Assembly: GCF_032190615.1 (NCBI RefSeq)
Contig: NZ_JAVLAT010000001.1
Coordinates: 1,496,501-1,560,500, forward strand
Direction: 5' to 3'
Length of the DNA stretch: 64,000 nt
Origin: Brucella pseudogrignonensis
GTDB lineage: Bacteria; Pseudomonadota; Alphaproteobacteria; Rhizobiales; Rhizobiaceae
The position numbers and the translations under genes were made by a program. Below are positions 22,170 through 30,941 of the stretch, piece after piece. The first letter of the stretch is position 1. Every line of letters begins with the position of its first letter. The notes beneath the pieces were generated by a model. The model was not told the DNA's origin. It worked only from the letters and a program-made list of their open reading frames with translations, and did not search any database.

Positions 22170-22204
22170 AAAACGCCGATCTGATTTAATCAGATCGGCG
22201 TTTT
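22170..22204. terminator. Strong bidirectional terminator between pncB and the PhzF-like gene
   Basis: A perfect 15-bp stem (AAAACGCCGATCTGA / TCAGATCGGCGTTTT) with a 5-base loop has T runs on both strands and serves the two converging genes. Confidence 0.9.
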
Positions 22205-22221
22205 AATGAGCTGCGGTTTTA

Positions 22222-23052
22222 CTATTCCATCAGGCGCGCTGTACCCGAAAGGCGGATTGATCCACCGCGTTCCAGACCGATATCTGCACGAAGATGACAC
22301 GGTATTCCCATGTCTTCGCCCTGAAAGACTTCAATGGAGCCACCATGTGGCCAGCCCAGATCGCGTAAATAAGCTGCGAAAGCCGCAGTTGAAGCGCCGG
22401 TTGCAGGATCTTCATAGACGCCACCCGAGGCAAATGGATTGCGACTGTGGAAGCGTGTGGGCGTTTCGGCGTTTATCAGCAATATGGTTGTCCAGCCCTG
22501 ACGGCTCATCAGAACGCGGCCGCGCTGCAAATCGTAATGCATGGCGGCAAGCTTTTCGCGTGAGCGCAAAGGCAGAACGATATGGTCGGCTCCGGCATGG
22601 ATGAGTGCAGGCGGGATGCCCGGCACAAGATCATCTTTTTCATAATTGAAAAGCGCCAGCGCCTGTTCGATTTCCATATCGGTTGCAGCACGATTACGCG
22701 TTCCCGGTGATTGCAGGCTGGCGGCAAACAGCTCGCCTTCCTTGCGACCTTCCACGCTGATTTCGGTATTGTTAAGCTTCAGCGCAAAGCGTCCATCACC
22801 CTCACGCATTGCAAGTGCTGCACCCAGCGCAATTGTGGCATGGCCGCAGAACGGAATTTCCGTTTCCGGCGCAAAGTAGCGCACGCGAAAGCCTCCGGCT
22901 TCCGGCATGGCAAAGGCTGTTTCCGAAAAGCCAACATCCTTTGCAATTTTCTGCATGTCCTCGGCTGAGGGCATCTTCTCAGATATCATAACTCCGGCGG
23001 GATTACCGCCCTGATTGCCCTGCGAGAAGGCAGCTATACGCAAGACGTTCAA
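22222..23052 (-). CDS. PhzF family isomerase-like protein
   Basis: This protein of about 276 residues belongs to the PhzF/YddE fold related to diaminopimelate epimerase. It shows GNPAGV near the start, RYFAPETEIPFCGHATIALG (catalytic-type region) and the late NPFASGGVYEDPATGAS motif. The family acts on small aromatic or amino acid substrates; most members outside phenazine producers have unknown substrates, and no phenazine genes are here. The start is uncertain: TTG at 23052 has GAGGGAC before it, while the frame stays open to another TTG at 23097. Confidence 0.85.
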   Translation of the reverse strand: MNVLRIAAFSQGNQGGNPAGVMISEKMPSAEDMQKIAKDVGFSETAFAMPEAGGFRVRYFAPETEIPFCGHATIALGAALAMREGDGRFALKLNNTEISVEGRKEGELFAASLQSPGTRNRAATDMEIEQALALFNYEKDDLVPGIPPALIHAGADHIVLPLRSREKLAAMHYDLQRGRVLMSRQGWTTILLINAETPTRFHSRNPFASGGVYEDPATGASTAAFAAYLRDLGWPHGGSIEVFQGEDMGIPCHLRADIGLERGGSIRLSGTARLME

Positions 23053-23154
23053 TGATTGTCCCTCGCTTGAATTCGATTCTCTTTCGCCCTCGTCCAATAG
23101 AAGGCGCTAAATGATTGAGGTCAAGGGCAGGGACGTGTCCGTTCACACGCTAGT

Positions 23155-24081
23155 TCAATCTTTCATTTCCACCGCCCATGGCGGATTGGCTCCGGCGCGG
23201 GAAACCGTAACAGCTGCCGCTCGCACGCCGAGCGCGACGGCGGCATGGATCTGGTCTTCATCAAGACGTGCAACCGCTTCTTTGCTGAGAAGTCCCTGGT
23301 GATACAGGCTTGCGAGGATCCCCGCATTGACCGTATCGCCAGCGCCAACCGTATCTACCACATCGACTTTAACGCCGGGCACGCGAACAGTCGCCTTTGC
23401 CGTGTAGGCATCTGCACCATGGGGGCCTTTGGTGATGACAATCAGCTTTGGGCCACGTTCCAGCCAGCGTGATGCAATCTCGTCATGGCTCCCTTTTTCG
23501 CCAAACCAGTCCAGATCTTCATCGGAGAGCTTCACAATATCGGAAAGGGCAATCATGCGTTTCATCCGGGCAAGATGTTTTTCACGGTCCGCGATAAAGC
23601 TGGAGCGGATATTCGGATCCAGGAACATCACGCGGTTCTTGGCTTCCCGCGTCATCAACGCTTCATAGACACTCCCGCATGGCTCTGAAATCAGGCTGAT
23701 GCAGCCAAAAAGCATGGCTTTGATCGCATCATTCATGGGCGGAATATCGCTTTCGGAGAGCATCCGCAGCGCTGTGTTCTCATCATAAAAGGCATAGCGG
23801 GCCTGTCCATCCACCAGTCGCACAAATGCGAGTGTCGTCGGGCGGTCCGAAATGGCGGAATAGGAATAATCGACGTTGGAGTGCGCAAGCGTGTCGCGCA
23901 GCACATCACCGAAAAAATCTGACGAAAGCCCGGAAAAGAAACCAGTCGGGACATTCAAACGACCAAGCGCAATAGCCGAATTGAAAACCGATCCACCGGC
24001 AAGTGGCAAAAAGGCTGTCTCGCCGGACGTTGTCTCGCGTGGCAGCATGTCAATCAGGGCTTCACCGCAGCATAGGATCAT
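23155..24081 (-). CDS. PfkB family carbohydrate kinase (fructokinase-like)
   Basis: This 308-residue sugar kinase has the N-terminal CCGEALIDMLP, the GGSVFNSAIALGRL substrate region and the C-terminal DTVGAGDTVNAG motif with catalytic Asp and anion hole. It most resembles fructokinases of the PfkB (ribokinase) family. It precedes no transporter or sugar regulator, so the substrate remains a guess. It is followed by nothing on the same strand for 57 bases. Confidence 0.87.
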   Translation of the reverse strand: MILCCGEALIDMLPRETTSGETAFLPLAGGSVFNSAIALGRLNVPTGFFSGLSSDFFGDVLRDTLAHSNVDYSYSAISDRPTTLAFVRLVDGQARYAFYDENTALRMLSESDIPPMNDAIKAMLFGCISLISEPCGSVYEALMTREAKNRVMFLDPNIRSSFIADREKHLARMKRMIALSDIVKLSDEDLDWFGEKGSHDEIASRWLERGPKLIVITKGPHGADAYTAKATVRVPGVKVDVVDTVGAGDTVNAGILASLYHQGLLSKEAVARLDEDQIHAAVALGVRAAAVTVSRAGANPPWAVEMKD

Positions 24082-24128
24082 GGGTAAACTCGGCTGTTAA
24101 ATCGATTGAAGAGTAAGATAAGCACAAA

Positions 24129-24154
24129 AGCGCGGTGTTATTCAACGCCGCGCT
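24129..24154 (-). terminator. Probable terminator of the SDR gene
   Basis: On the minus strand AGCGCGGCG pairs with CACCGCGCT (one mismatch near the loop) and is followed by TTTTG, right after the SDR stop. It separates the SDR gene from the sugar kinase gene. Confidence 0.55.
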
Positions 24155-24165
24155 CTGGAAAATTA

Positions 24166-24957
24166 TCACACGTGCTGGCCGCCATTGATATGAATTTCCG
24201 AACCCGTCACATAGGATGAAGCTTCGGAGCATAGATAATAGATTGTTTCTGCAACTTCTGAGGTTTTGCCAAGGCGACGCATCGGCAATTGCTCGACAAG
24301 CTTCTCTGTACCTGGTGACAGGATTGCAGTGTCGATTTCGCCGGGTGCAATCGCATTCACACGAATGCCATGCGGACCAAAATCCGAAGCCATTTCGCGG
24401 GTGAGCGCGGCAAGTGCTGCCTTTGAGGTGGCATAAGCGGTGCCAGCAAAAGGATGCACGCGGGATCCAGCAATGGAGGTCACATTGACGACCGAGCCTT
24501 GCGCGGATTCCAGTTCCTTGAACAGGCCGCGCGCCAGCATAATGGGCGCCATGAAATTCACCTGAAACACATCTCGCCACACGGCCATCGGTGTTTCAAT
24601 CGAATTCAGCCGTTTTCCACCTTCTGCCTTTGGTGAAATACCGGCATTGTTGACGAGTGCATGCAATTTGCTGCCATTGGCCTCAAGGCGGCGACGGATT
24701 TCAGCAATGGCTTTGCCAACGTCTTCCTGATCCGCAAGATCAACCTTGATGTGATCTTCCGGTCCTGCGGGCCATGGACAGTTCTCAGCGAAATCCTGAC
24801 GCGAACAGGTAATGACGCGCCAGCCAGCGCGTGAAAAACGTTTGACCGTTGCATGACCAATGCCACGGCTTGCCCCTGTCAACACAAGGGTTTTACGATC
24901 CAGGTCTGACTTGGGAGCATCAGACCGGGACGCATCGGTGTGGGAAGCTGTAGACAT
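24166..24957 (-). CDS. SDR family oxidoreductase
   Basis: This 263-residue short-chain dehydrogenase has an about 20-residue polar N-terminal extension, then TGASRGIGHAT (NAD(P) binding), NNAG, and the catalytic YATSKAA with the upstream serine in TSIAGS. The C-terminal end INGGQHV is typical of FabG-like members. The substrate is not predictable. GAGG precedes the ATG. Confidence 0.88.
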   Translation of the reverse strand: MSTASHTDASRSDAPKSDLDRKTLVLTGASRGIGHATVKRFSRAGWRVITCSRQDFAENCPWPAGPEDHIKVDLADQEDVGKAIAEIRRRLEANGSKLHALVNNAGISPKAEGGKRLNSIETPMAVWRDVFQVNFMAPIMLARGLFKELESAQGSVVNVTSIAGSRVHPFAGTAYATSKAALAALTREMASDFGPHGIRVNAIAPGEIDTAILSPGTEKLVEQLPMRRLGKTSEVAETIYYLCSEASSYVTGSEIHINGGQHV

Positions 24958-24987
24958 GAAAACCTCACTCTCAATCCTTGAATAGAC

Positions 24988-25036
24988 TACAGCATCGGCC
25001 CAAAAATCGGAATCGATTTTTGGAAAGCACGATGCG
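24988..25036. repeat. RIME-like palindromic repeat
   Basis: GCATCGGCCCAAAAATCGG...CCGATTTT-type palindrome: GCATCG at the left pairs with CGATGC at the right, and AAAAATCG with CGATTTTT in the middle. It is related in layout to the copy at 22109-22155 and lies immediately next to the 35-bp repeat at 25054-25088, forming a mosaic. Confidence 0.6.
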
Positions 25037-25053
25037 TAATTTCAACAGCTTAG

Positions 25054-25088
25054 AGCGTCCTTTGTGCGCCCCGTTGGGCGCACGGCGC
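25054..25088 (+). repeat. 35-bp structured intergenic repeat, copy 1
   Basis: AGCGTCCTTT, then stem GTGCGCCC / GGGCGCAC (8 bp, 4-base loop), then GGCGC. The same 35-bp layout occurs inverted at 61161-61195 with one stem pair changed in a compensatory way (C-G to T-A). Confidence 0.7.
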
Positions 25089-25157
25089 ACTATACCGCTC
25101 AGGATTTCGAGCGGATTTAAACAAACAGGCAGTTAGCTGCTTCACTTGATCGCGATA

Positions 25158-25178
25158 AGGGCCGGTATTAACGGCCCT
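25158..25178 (-). terminator. Weak terminator-like hairpin after the PBP gene
   Basis: AGGGCCG / CGGCCCT (7 bp, 7-base loop) lies 10 bases after the PBP stop on the minus strand, but is not followed by a T run. Confidence 0.4.
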
Positions 25179-25187
25179 AAGAGAAGA

Positions 25188-27473
25188 TCACTGCGAATTG
25201 CCCATGATGATATCGAGAAGCGTGGTTGAATCACGGTTCTGCTGCGGCTGCCCGCCAACATTTCCTGGAGGCAATGGTGCGCCATTGTCATTGACCGGAT
25301 AATTGGCAGGTGTGCCGGGCTGCTGACCTTGCTGAACCGTATTACGGGCAGGGGAGTCGGGTGCTGGTGGCCAATAGCCATCATCGCCATTGCCAGCCAG
25401 TGGCTGTTCGCCATAGCCGCCTTGCGGAATCATACCCGGTTCATACGGATTGTTTGGATCGATGCCGTCGCTGCCGCCGGGGATGATGTTCTGAATGTCG
25501 TAATGGCCGGGAAGCTCGGCAACAGGCACGCCCTTGTGGGCTTCCTTCATAAAGGTTTTCCATGCGGCAACAGGCAATGTCGAGCCGAAGACGCGCTTCA
25601 TACCCTTGCCGTCATCATTGCCGAACCAGACACCTGTGGTGAGATTGGCGGTGTAGCCAACAAACCATGCATCACGAAAATTCTGGCTGGTGCCGGTTTT
25701 GCCCGCGGCTGGCCAGCCGAAGGCGGCGCGTTTTGCCGTGCCGTCTTCCACTGTCCTGCGGAGCATCGCGTTCATCATGCCGACATTGCGTTCATCAATC
25801 ACACGCGGGCCGATGCCATCCTGTCTTTGATAAAGAACTTTGCCGTCTGAATCGGTGATCCTTGTGATGAAATAGACCGGGGCCCGATAGCCGCCATTGG
25901 CGAATGGAACATAGGCATCAGTCAGTTCCAGAAGCGAGACTTCGGATGTGCCCAGTGCGAGCGAGGCATTGGGCTCCAGCTTCGACTGAACGCCGAGGCG
26001 ATGGGCCGTGTCGATCACAGTCTGTGGGCCGACTTCCATCACGAGCTGTGCTGAAACGGAATTAAGCGAGTGGGACAATGCGGTCGCCAGCGTCACCTCA
26101 CCCATATATTTGCCATTGTCGTTGCTTGGCGTCCATTTGCCAATCCGCACGGGCGCATCATTGCGTACAGAGTCCGGTGTGCGCCCCTGTTCCAGAGCCG
26201 TCAGATAAACGAAAGGCTTAAAAGATGATGCTGGCTGACGACGCGCATCGGTCACGCGATCAAACTGGCTGGCAGCATAATCATAACCACCAACCAATGC
26301 GCGTACTGCACCCGTACCATCGATCGAAACGAGCGCGCCCTGGCTCACATTCATCTTCTTGCCGTTTGCAGTAATTTGATCCTTGATCGCTTCTTCACCA
26401 GCACGCTGAAGGTTGAGATCGACAGTTGTTTCAACAGTGATGTCGGTTTTGGTCTCGCCGATGAGGGCCGGAATTTCGGCCACAACGCGGTCGGCAAAAT
26501 AGTTTTCAGAACCCTGCCAGTAAGAGGCCGCACGTGCTGGTGGCTCGCTTTCCGCAATTGCCACCTGACGATCATCGATCATGCCTTCTTCACGCATGGC
26601 ACCAAGCACAAGCTTGGCACGAGCGCTTGCTGCTTCCGGGTCGCGTGCGGGCGAGAGACGTGACGGTGCCTTGAGAAGACCGGCAAGGGTTGCCGCTTCC
26701 ATCAGGTTCACATCCTTGGCCGACTTTCCGAAATAGCGGCGCGATGCGGCATCAACGCCGTAGGCACCCGACCCGAGATAAACGCGGTTGAGATACATCT
26801 CCAGTATCTGCTCTTTGGTGTATTTATGCTCAAGCCAGAGAGCGAGCATCACTTCCTGCACCTTGCGTTCCAGCGTACGGTCCGGTGAAAGGAACAGGTT
26901 CTTGGCAAGCTGCTGGGTCAGCGTTGATCCACCCTGCACGGCGCGGCCAGAGGTCACATTGGTCACAATTGCGCGCGCCAGACCAATTGGATCAATACCG
27001 AAATGTGACATGAAGCGGCGGTCTTCGATCGCCATGACGGCTTGCGGAATAAAAGGTGACATTTCATGCAGGCCCACTGCCTCACCGCCCGTTGTGCCAC
27101 GATTGGCAATCAGATTGCCTCCGACATCAACGATACGCACATTTGGCGGACGATCGGGAATGCTCCAATCGGTCGTCGGTGGCATCTTGGCTGCGAAATA
27201 GACGAGCATACCGGCGAATGCGATCCCGCCCCAAAGGCCAAGCACCAGGCACCAGTAGAAGGCACGGCGAACGAAGCCAAAAAAGCCGCCGCGCTTTTTT
27301 GGCTTGCGGCGTGAACCACGCGGTTCGCGTTTCTCAGACTGCTTGCCGCTGCGCTGCGTTCTGGCCATGCGCTCCTCATCATCGACGCGAAACACGTCTT
27401 CTTCCTCTTCCTTTTTCGGCGCATTGCCGAAGGAAGGTTCGATACGTCCGTTTCTACCGTCTCGCGATGCCAT
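25188..27473 (-). CDS. Class A penicillin-binding protein (PBP1A family)
   Basis: This 761-residue bifunctional peptidoglycan synthase has a very basic and acidic cytosolic N-terminus (about 60 residues), one membrane span (about 65-90), a GT51 glycosyltransferase domain with AIEDRRFMSHFGIDP and GGSTLTQQLAKNLF, and a transpeptidase domain with SSFKPF (SxxK), SLNS (SxN) and AGKTGTSQ (KTG). The C-terminal 90 residues are rich in Pro, Gly, Gln and Asn and look disordered. It polymerises and cross-links peptidoglycan in the periplasm. Confidence 0.95.
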   Translation of the reverse strand: MASRDGRNGRIEPSFGNAPKKEEEEDVFRVDDEERMARTQRSGKQSEKREPRGSRRKPKKRGGFFGFVRRAFYWCLVLGLWGGIAFAGMLVYFAAKMPPTTDWSIPDRPPNVRIVDVGGNLIANRGTTGGEAVGLHEMSPFIPQAVMAIEDRRFMSHFGIDPIGLARAIVTNVTSGRAVQGGSTLTQQLAKNLFLSPDRTLERKVQEVMLALWLEHKYTKEQILEMYLNRVYLGSGAYGVDAASRRYFGKSAKDVNLMEAATLAGLLKAPSRLSPARDPEAASARAKLVLGAMREEGMIDDRQVAIAESEPPARAASYWQGSENYFADRVVAEIPALIGETKTDITVETTVDLNLQRAGEEAIKDQITANGKKMNVSQGALVSIDGTGAVRALVGGYDYAASQFDRVTDARRQPASSFKPFVYLTALEQGRTPDSVRNDAPVRIGKWTPSNDNGKYMGEVTLATALSHSLNSVSAQLVMEVGPQTVIDTAHRLGVQSKLEPNASLALGTSEVSLLELTDAYVPFANGGYRAPVYFITRITDSDGKVLYQRQDGIGPRVIDERNVGMMNAMLRRTVEDGTAKRAAFGWPAAGKTGTSQNFRDAWFVGYTANLTTGVWFGNDDGKGMKRVFGSTLPVAAWKTFMKEAHKGVPVAELPGHYDIQNIIPGGSDGIDPNNPYEPGMIPQGGYGEQPLAGNGDDGYWPPAPDSPARNTVQQGQQPGTPANYPVNDNGAPLPPGNVGGQPQQNRDSTTLLDIIMGNSQ

Positions 27474-27598
27474 ATCTGCTTAAATCCACCCGCCTGCATA
27501 TTTTTATGTTGTTTATCGCCTGAAGTGTAAATGCGGCAGTTTAAAGGGGAGTAAACTCAGCATTCACAAAAAAACAACGTTCCAACAGCGCAAAAAGA

Positions 27599-27624
27599 AA
27601 AGGCCCCGCAAATGCGAGGCCTTT
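27599..27624 (-). terminator. Terminator of the first Omp25-like gene
   Basis: A 12-bp stem AAAGGCCTCGCA / TGCGGGGCCTTT (one U-G pair, 2-base loop in the full pairing) is followed on the minus strand by TTCTTTTTG, 22 bases after the porin stop. Confidence 0.85.
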
Positions 27625-27645
27625 CCAAAAAATGCTCTAATCAGA

Positions 27646-28356
27646 TTAGAACTTGTATGCAACGCCGAGACGAATTTCGTTGGATTTGAACTTGTCACGA
27701 ACAGTCGCGCTGTCGATTCCATCGCTGAATGTGAAGTCCTTACGACCGTAATCGGTGTAACGGTATTCGAGGCGAACAATTACGTTATCTGTTGCTGCAT
27801 AATCAACGCCTGCACCAGCGGTCCAGCCGGTAAGGGTCTTGCTCTGCGAGCTGCTGAAGGCATCTGCATCGCCAGACGACGAAAGTGTATTCTTAACCTG
27901 ACCGAAAGCTACACCACCAGCGATGTAAGGCAGGAAGCGATCAACTGCGTAACCAGCGCGGGCACGAACAGCACCCGACCAGCGCAGCTTGCTTTCGAGG
28001 CTGTCGGTTACAACGCCATCAGTTTCCGAGTAGCTGTCCTTGAGGTTGTTGTAGGTTACGTCACCGTCGATACCTAGAACAACGCTGTTGCCGAGATCGA
28101 AGTTGTAACCAGCATACAGACCACCGAGGAAGCCGTCTGGCTTGATGTTAATTGCACCAAATTCGCCGTCCTGGCTGAAACGCGACTTACCCCAGCCATA
28201 GCCAATCTGGCCACCGAGATATGCACCGTTCCATGTGAACGATGGTGCAACAACCACTGGAGCTGGTTCTTCGTAAACGATAGCATCAGCTGCCTGCGCG
28301 CCAGTTGCTGCAACAAGAGCTACGGTCGATGCGAGAAGAAGTGACTTGAGTTTCAT
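27646..28356 (-). CDS. Omp25/Omp31 family outer membrane protein, copy 1
   Basis: This 236-residue protein begins with a signal peptide (MKLKSLLLASTVALV..., cleavage after AQAA) and then an eight-stranded beta-barrel of the Omp25/Omp31 type: FTWNGAYLGGQIGYGWG at the start, GGLYAGYNFDLGN, WTAGAGVDYAATDN, RLEYRYTDYG and a C-terminal GVAYKF with terminal Phe. Such porin-like proteins are major surface antigens of Brucella. The start at 28356 has GAGG before it. It is closely similar to the gene at 28901-29566. Confidence 0.92.
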   Translation of the reverse strand: MKLKSLLLASTVALVAATGAQAADAIVYEEPAPVVVAPSFTWNGAYLGGQIGYGWGKSRFSQDGEFGAINIKPDGFLGGLYAGYNFDLGNSVVLGIDGDVTYNNLKDSYSETDGVVTDSLESKLRWSGAVRARAGYAVDRFLPYIAGGVAFGQVKNTLSSSGDADAFSSSQSKTLTGWTAGAGVDYAATDNVIVRLEYRYTDYGRKDFTFSDGIDSATVRDKFKSNEIRLGVAYKF

Positions 28357-28368
28357 AATAAACCTCAT

Positions 28369-28633
28369 CAGGGGAAACGGGAAAATTCAATTCGTTGACC
28401 CTAATATAAGCGATCCCTCTTCAAAGTCTGTAGCAAGAAAGACACAGTCAGTTACTAGTCGCAAAAGTTGCGGTTTAGCGTGCGTTTACGCCAAAAAGCT
28501 GCTGCCTTTGGTTATCAAAGTATTAAATTTAGGACTTTAGCTGCCGAAAGTGAGGTTGCGAAAGCCATCTCGACGTTCGGTGGCGAGGTATTCTGATTGA
28601 CGGAAATTACCCTATGTCTAGCGAACTGCACTG
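28369..28633. other. Upstream region of the first Omp25-like gene
   Basis: This stretch holds the leader and promoter of the porin at 27646-28356. No supported ORF, repeat or terminator was seen. Confidence 0.4.
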
Positions 28634-28786
28634 TTAGGCGATTTCGCCAGTAGATATTGATTGGGTTTTCACGACGTCATCATCGGCTTCAAACATGTGC
28701 GATGCGAGAATATCAATTTCATCGTTTCGCAGGAAGCAAAATACAGTTCGTAATTCTGTGTTAAGTTTCGAGATTTCTGAATCCAA
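28634..28786 (-). CDS. Possible small acidic protein between the two porin genes
   Basis: A 50-codon frame starts at TTG (28786) with AAGGAG five bases before it, and encodes an acidic protein (MDSEISKLNTELRTVFCFLR...). It lies after the terminator of the upstream porin gene. I do not recognise it. The good ribosome site is the only support; it could also be the remnant of a longer gene, since the frame stays open upstream of the TTG. Confidence 0.3.
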   Translation of the reverse strand: MDSEISKLNTELRTVFCFLRNDEIDILASHMFEADDDVVKTQSISTGEIA

Positions 28787-28840
28787 GTGCTCCTTGTTTG
28801 GTGGTAAAGCATCTCGGGTAGGGCATTTCGGAAAAATAAA

Positions 28841-28872
28841 ACCCACCCTAATATCACAATCTTACGGTGGGT
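28841..28872 (-). terminator. Terminator of the second Omp25-like gene
   Basis: ACCCACC / GGTGGGT (7 bp) on the minus strand, followed by TTTTATTTTT, lies 28 bases after the porin stop. The loop is long (18 bases). Confidence 0.75.
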
Positions 28873-28900
28873 GTTATTAGACTGGTCGAATAAGTTCGAC

Positions 28901-29566
28901 TTAAAATTTGTATGCAACACCAAGGCGCAATTCATTCGTCTTGAATTCGTTTTTAAATTCGGTATTCGGGAGATAGAAACTATAATTTCCCTTGCCGTAG
29001 TCTGTATAGCGGTATTCCAGACGAAGAATGACGTTGTCGGTAGCTGCATAATCTATACCTGCGCCAGCAGTCCAACCTGTCAGGGTTTTGTTCTGGCCAG
29101 AATCGATTACAGAAGAACCAATTGCGTTTTTAATTTTTCCGAAAGCGACACCGCCAGCAATATACGGCATCAAACGATCAATCGCATAACCTGCGCGCGC
29201 ACGAACGACTCCTGACAGGCGCATACGGCTTTCAAACGTTTCCGTGCCCTGCTTGGTTTCGGCGTTTAGATTATTATAGGTGACATCGCCGTCAATGCCG
29301 AGCACGACATTATTGCTCATGTCAAAATTGTAACCTGCATAAAGGCCACCAATAAAACCGCTTGGCTCAACTTTGTAGTAATTGTCCAGTGTAGATTTTG
29401 CCCAGCCATAGCCAACCTGGCCACCAATATATGCCCCGCCCCATGAAAATACCGGAGCGCTGATGACAGGAGCTGGCTCATGGTAGTTGATAGCATCAGC
29501 TGCATGGGCGCCCATTGCACCAACGAAAATGAAAGTCGATGCCAGAAAGATTGATTTAAGCTTCAT
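28901..29566 (-). CDS. Omp25/Omp31 family outer membrane protein, copy 2
   Basis: This 221-residue paralogue of the protein at 27646-28356 has the same signal peptide type (MKLKSIFLAST...), FSWGGAYIGGQVGYGWA, GGLYAGYNFDMSN, TGWTAGAGIDYAATDN, RLEYRYTDYG and the same C-terminal GVAYKF. It is shorter in the first surface loops and is more AT-rich. The leader before the ATG (GATGAGGTTT) is the same as in copy 1, so the duplication included the translation start. An upstream in-frame start at 29599 is not supported by a ribosome site. Confidence 0.92.
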   Translation of the reverse strand: MKLKSIFLASTFIFVGAMGAHAADAINYHEPAPVISAPVFSWGGAYIGGQVGYGWAKSTLDNYYKVEPSGFIGGLYAGYNFDMSNNVVLGIDGDVTYNNLNAETKQGTETFESRMRLSGVVRARAGYAIDRLMPYIAGGVAFGKIKNAIGSSVIDSGQNKTLTGWTAGAGIDYAATDNVILRLEYRYTDYGKGNYSFYLPNTEFKNEFKTNELRLGVAYKF

Positions 29567-29821
29567 GAAAAACCTCATCGGAGCAAAAAGAATAATCAAA
29601 TACTGTTCTAGTTAGGCGTGTTTCTCGGGTTGTGTCTGTAGCAATAGGGTCACACTTAAGATTAAGTATTAAAAGTTGTATAAAAGACATTATTTTTTCT
29701 ATTTTAAATTGTATTTCTGTATGGGTCATATCGCAATCCTGCGTCGCCCACCCAAACAGGATGTTCTTGCTGATGCGATTGCGATAAGCAGATGACCACG
29801 AAAACGGCGTTTGGAGCAAGA

Positions 29822-30937
29822 ATGCGGGGCACGGACCGGACCTCAATGCGAATCGATTGGGTCGATATAGCCAAGGGGATCTGCATCATTTTTGTTGTCA
29901 TGATGCATTCTACGCTGGGTGTGGAGAAGGCGGCGGATGCGCAAGGCTGGATGCATTATGTCGTCGCTTTTGCCAAGCCGTTTCGGATGCCGGACTTCTT
30001 TCTGATTTCCGGTCTGTTTTTGAGCCTCGTCATCGACCGGCCATGGCGGCGGTATCTCGACCGTAAGGTTGTGCATTTTCTCTATTTCTACATTCTCTGG
30101 CTGACGATCCAGTTTGCTTTCAAAGCACCGGGCATTGCCAGCGAGGCCGGAATTAGCGGTGTAATGGAAGCCTATCTCATGGCGTTTATTGAACCATTTG
30201 GCACGCTTTGGTTCATTTATATTTTGCCGGTTTTCTTTGTTGTGACGCGACTTTTGAAACGCGTGCCAGTCGGCGTGACTTTAGCTATGCTGGCAATTCT
30301 GGAAATCCTGCCTATCCATACGGGCTGGGTGATGATCGACGAATTCTGCGCGCGTTTCGTTTACTTCTTTGCAGGCTATGCCTTTGCGAAAGCGATTTTT
30401 CGCTTGGCAGACTGGTTGCGTCAACGCCCGCTTGTGGCGGTTGTTGGCCTTCTTATCTGGGGCTTTGTGGAATACAGGCTGGTCTTCATGCCCGTACCGG
30501 AAAGTCTTGCAACACTGATTACCCCTGCCGGTGATCTGCTGAATGGACGCGGGGCTGTGAGCGATCTGCCAATTATTGCGCTGGCTCTTGGTTTCGTGGG
30601 CGCATTGGCGATCATAGCGATTTCAGCGCTGATTAACCTCATGTCCGATAAAAACTGGCTGCATCGCGGTTTGAGCTGGCTGGGAGCCCATTCAATCGTC
30701 GTTTATCTGGCGTTCTTTTTGCCAATGGCGATTGCGCGAACTGTGCTGCTTAAAATTGACATCTTCGATGTCGGGACAGTTTCATTACTAACGACAGCAA
30801 GCGGCGTCATTGGGCCGGTTATTCTTTATGGGCTTATTCAATGGAGCGGCTATGGAAAATTCCTGTTTCGCCGTCCCGCATGGGCTTCTATCGAGCGCGA
30901 ACCGGAAAAGAAAATGGCGGCTGACGCCGCCATTTAA
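29822..30937 (+). CDS. Acyltransferase 3 family membrane protein
   Basis: This 371-residue membrane protein has about ten hydrophobic spans and opens with RIDWVDIAKGICIIFVVMMHS, the first-helix motif of acyltransferase-3 (OafA/NolL/fucose 4-O-acetylase-like) proteins with the conserved His. A second conserved region reads DFFLISGLFLS. It probably O-acetylates a surface glycan or glucan; the target is unknown. The ATG at 29822 has GGAGC before it; another in-frame ATG at 29792 has a weaker site. It converges with the RNase D gene. Confidence 0.85.
   Translation: MRGTDRTSMRIDWVDIAKGICIIFVVMMHSTLGVEKAADAQGWMHYVVAFAKPFRMPDFFLISGLFLSLVIDRPWRRYLDRKVVHFLYFYILWLTIQFAFKAPGIASEAGISGVMEAYLMAFIEPFGTLWFIYILPVFFVVTRLLKRVPVGVTLAMLAILEILPIHTGWVMIDEFCARFVYFFAGYAFAKAIFRLADWLRQRPLVAVVGLLIWGFVEYRLVFMPVPESLATLITPAGDLLNGRGAVSDLPIIALALGFVGALAIIAISALINLMSDKNWLHRGLSWLGAHSIVVYLAFFLPMAIARTVLLKIDIFDVGTVSLLTTASGVIGPVILYGLIQWSGYGKFLFRRPAWASIEREPEKKMAADAAI
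30912..30935. terminator. Hairpin spanning the acyltransferase stop region
   Basis: A perfect 10-bp stem AAATGGCGGC / GCCGCCATTT with a 4-base loop encodes the last residues of the acyltransferase and ends in its TAA. It lies between two converging genes and may end transcription for both, though T tails are short. Confidence 0.55.
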
Positions 30938-30941
30938 TAAT

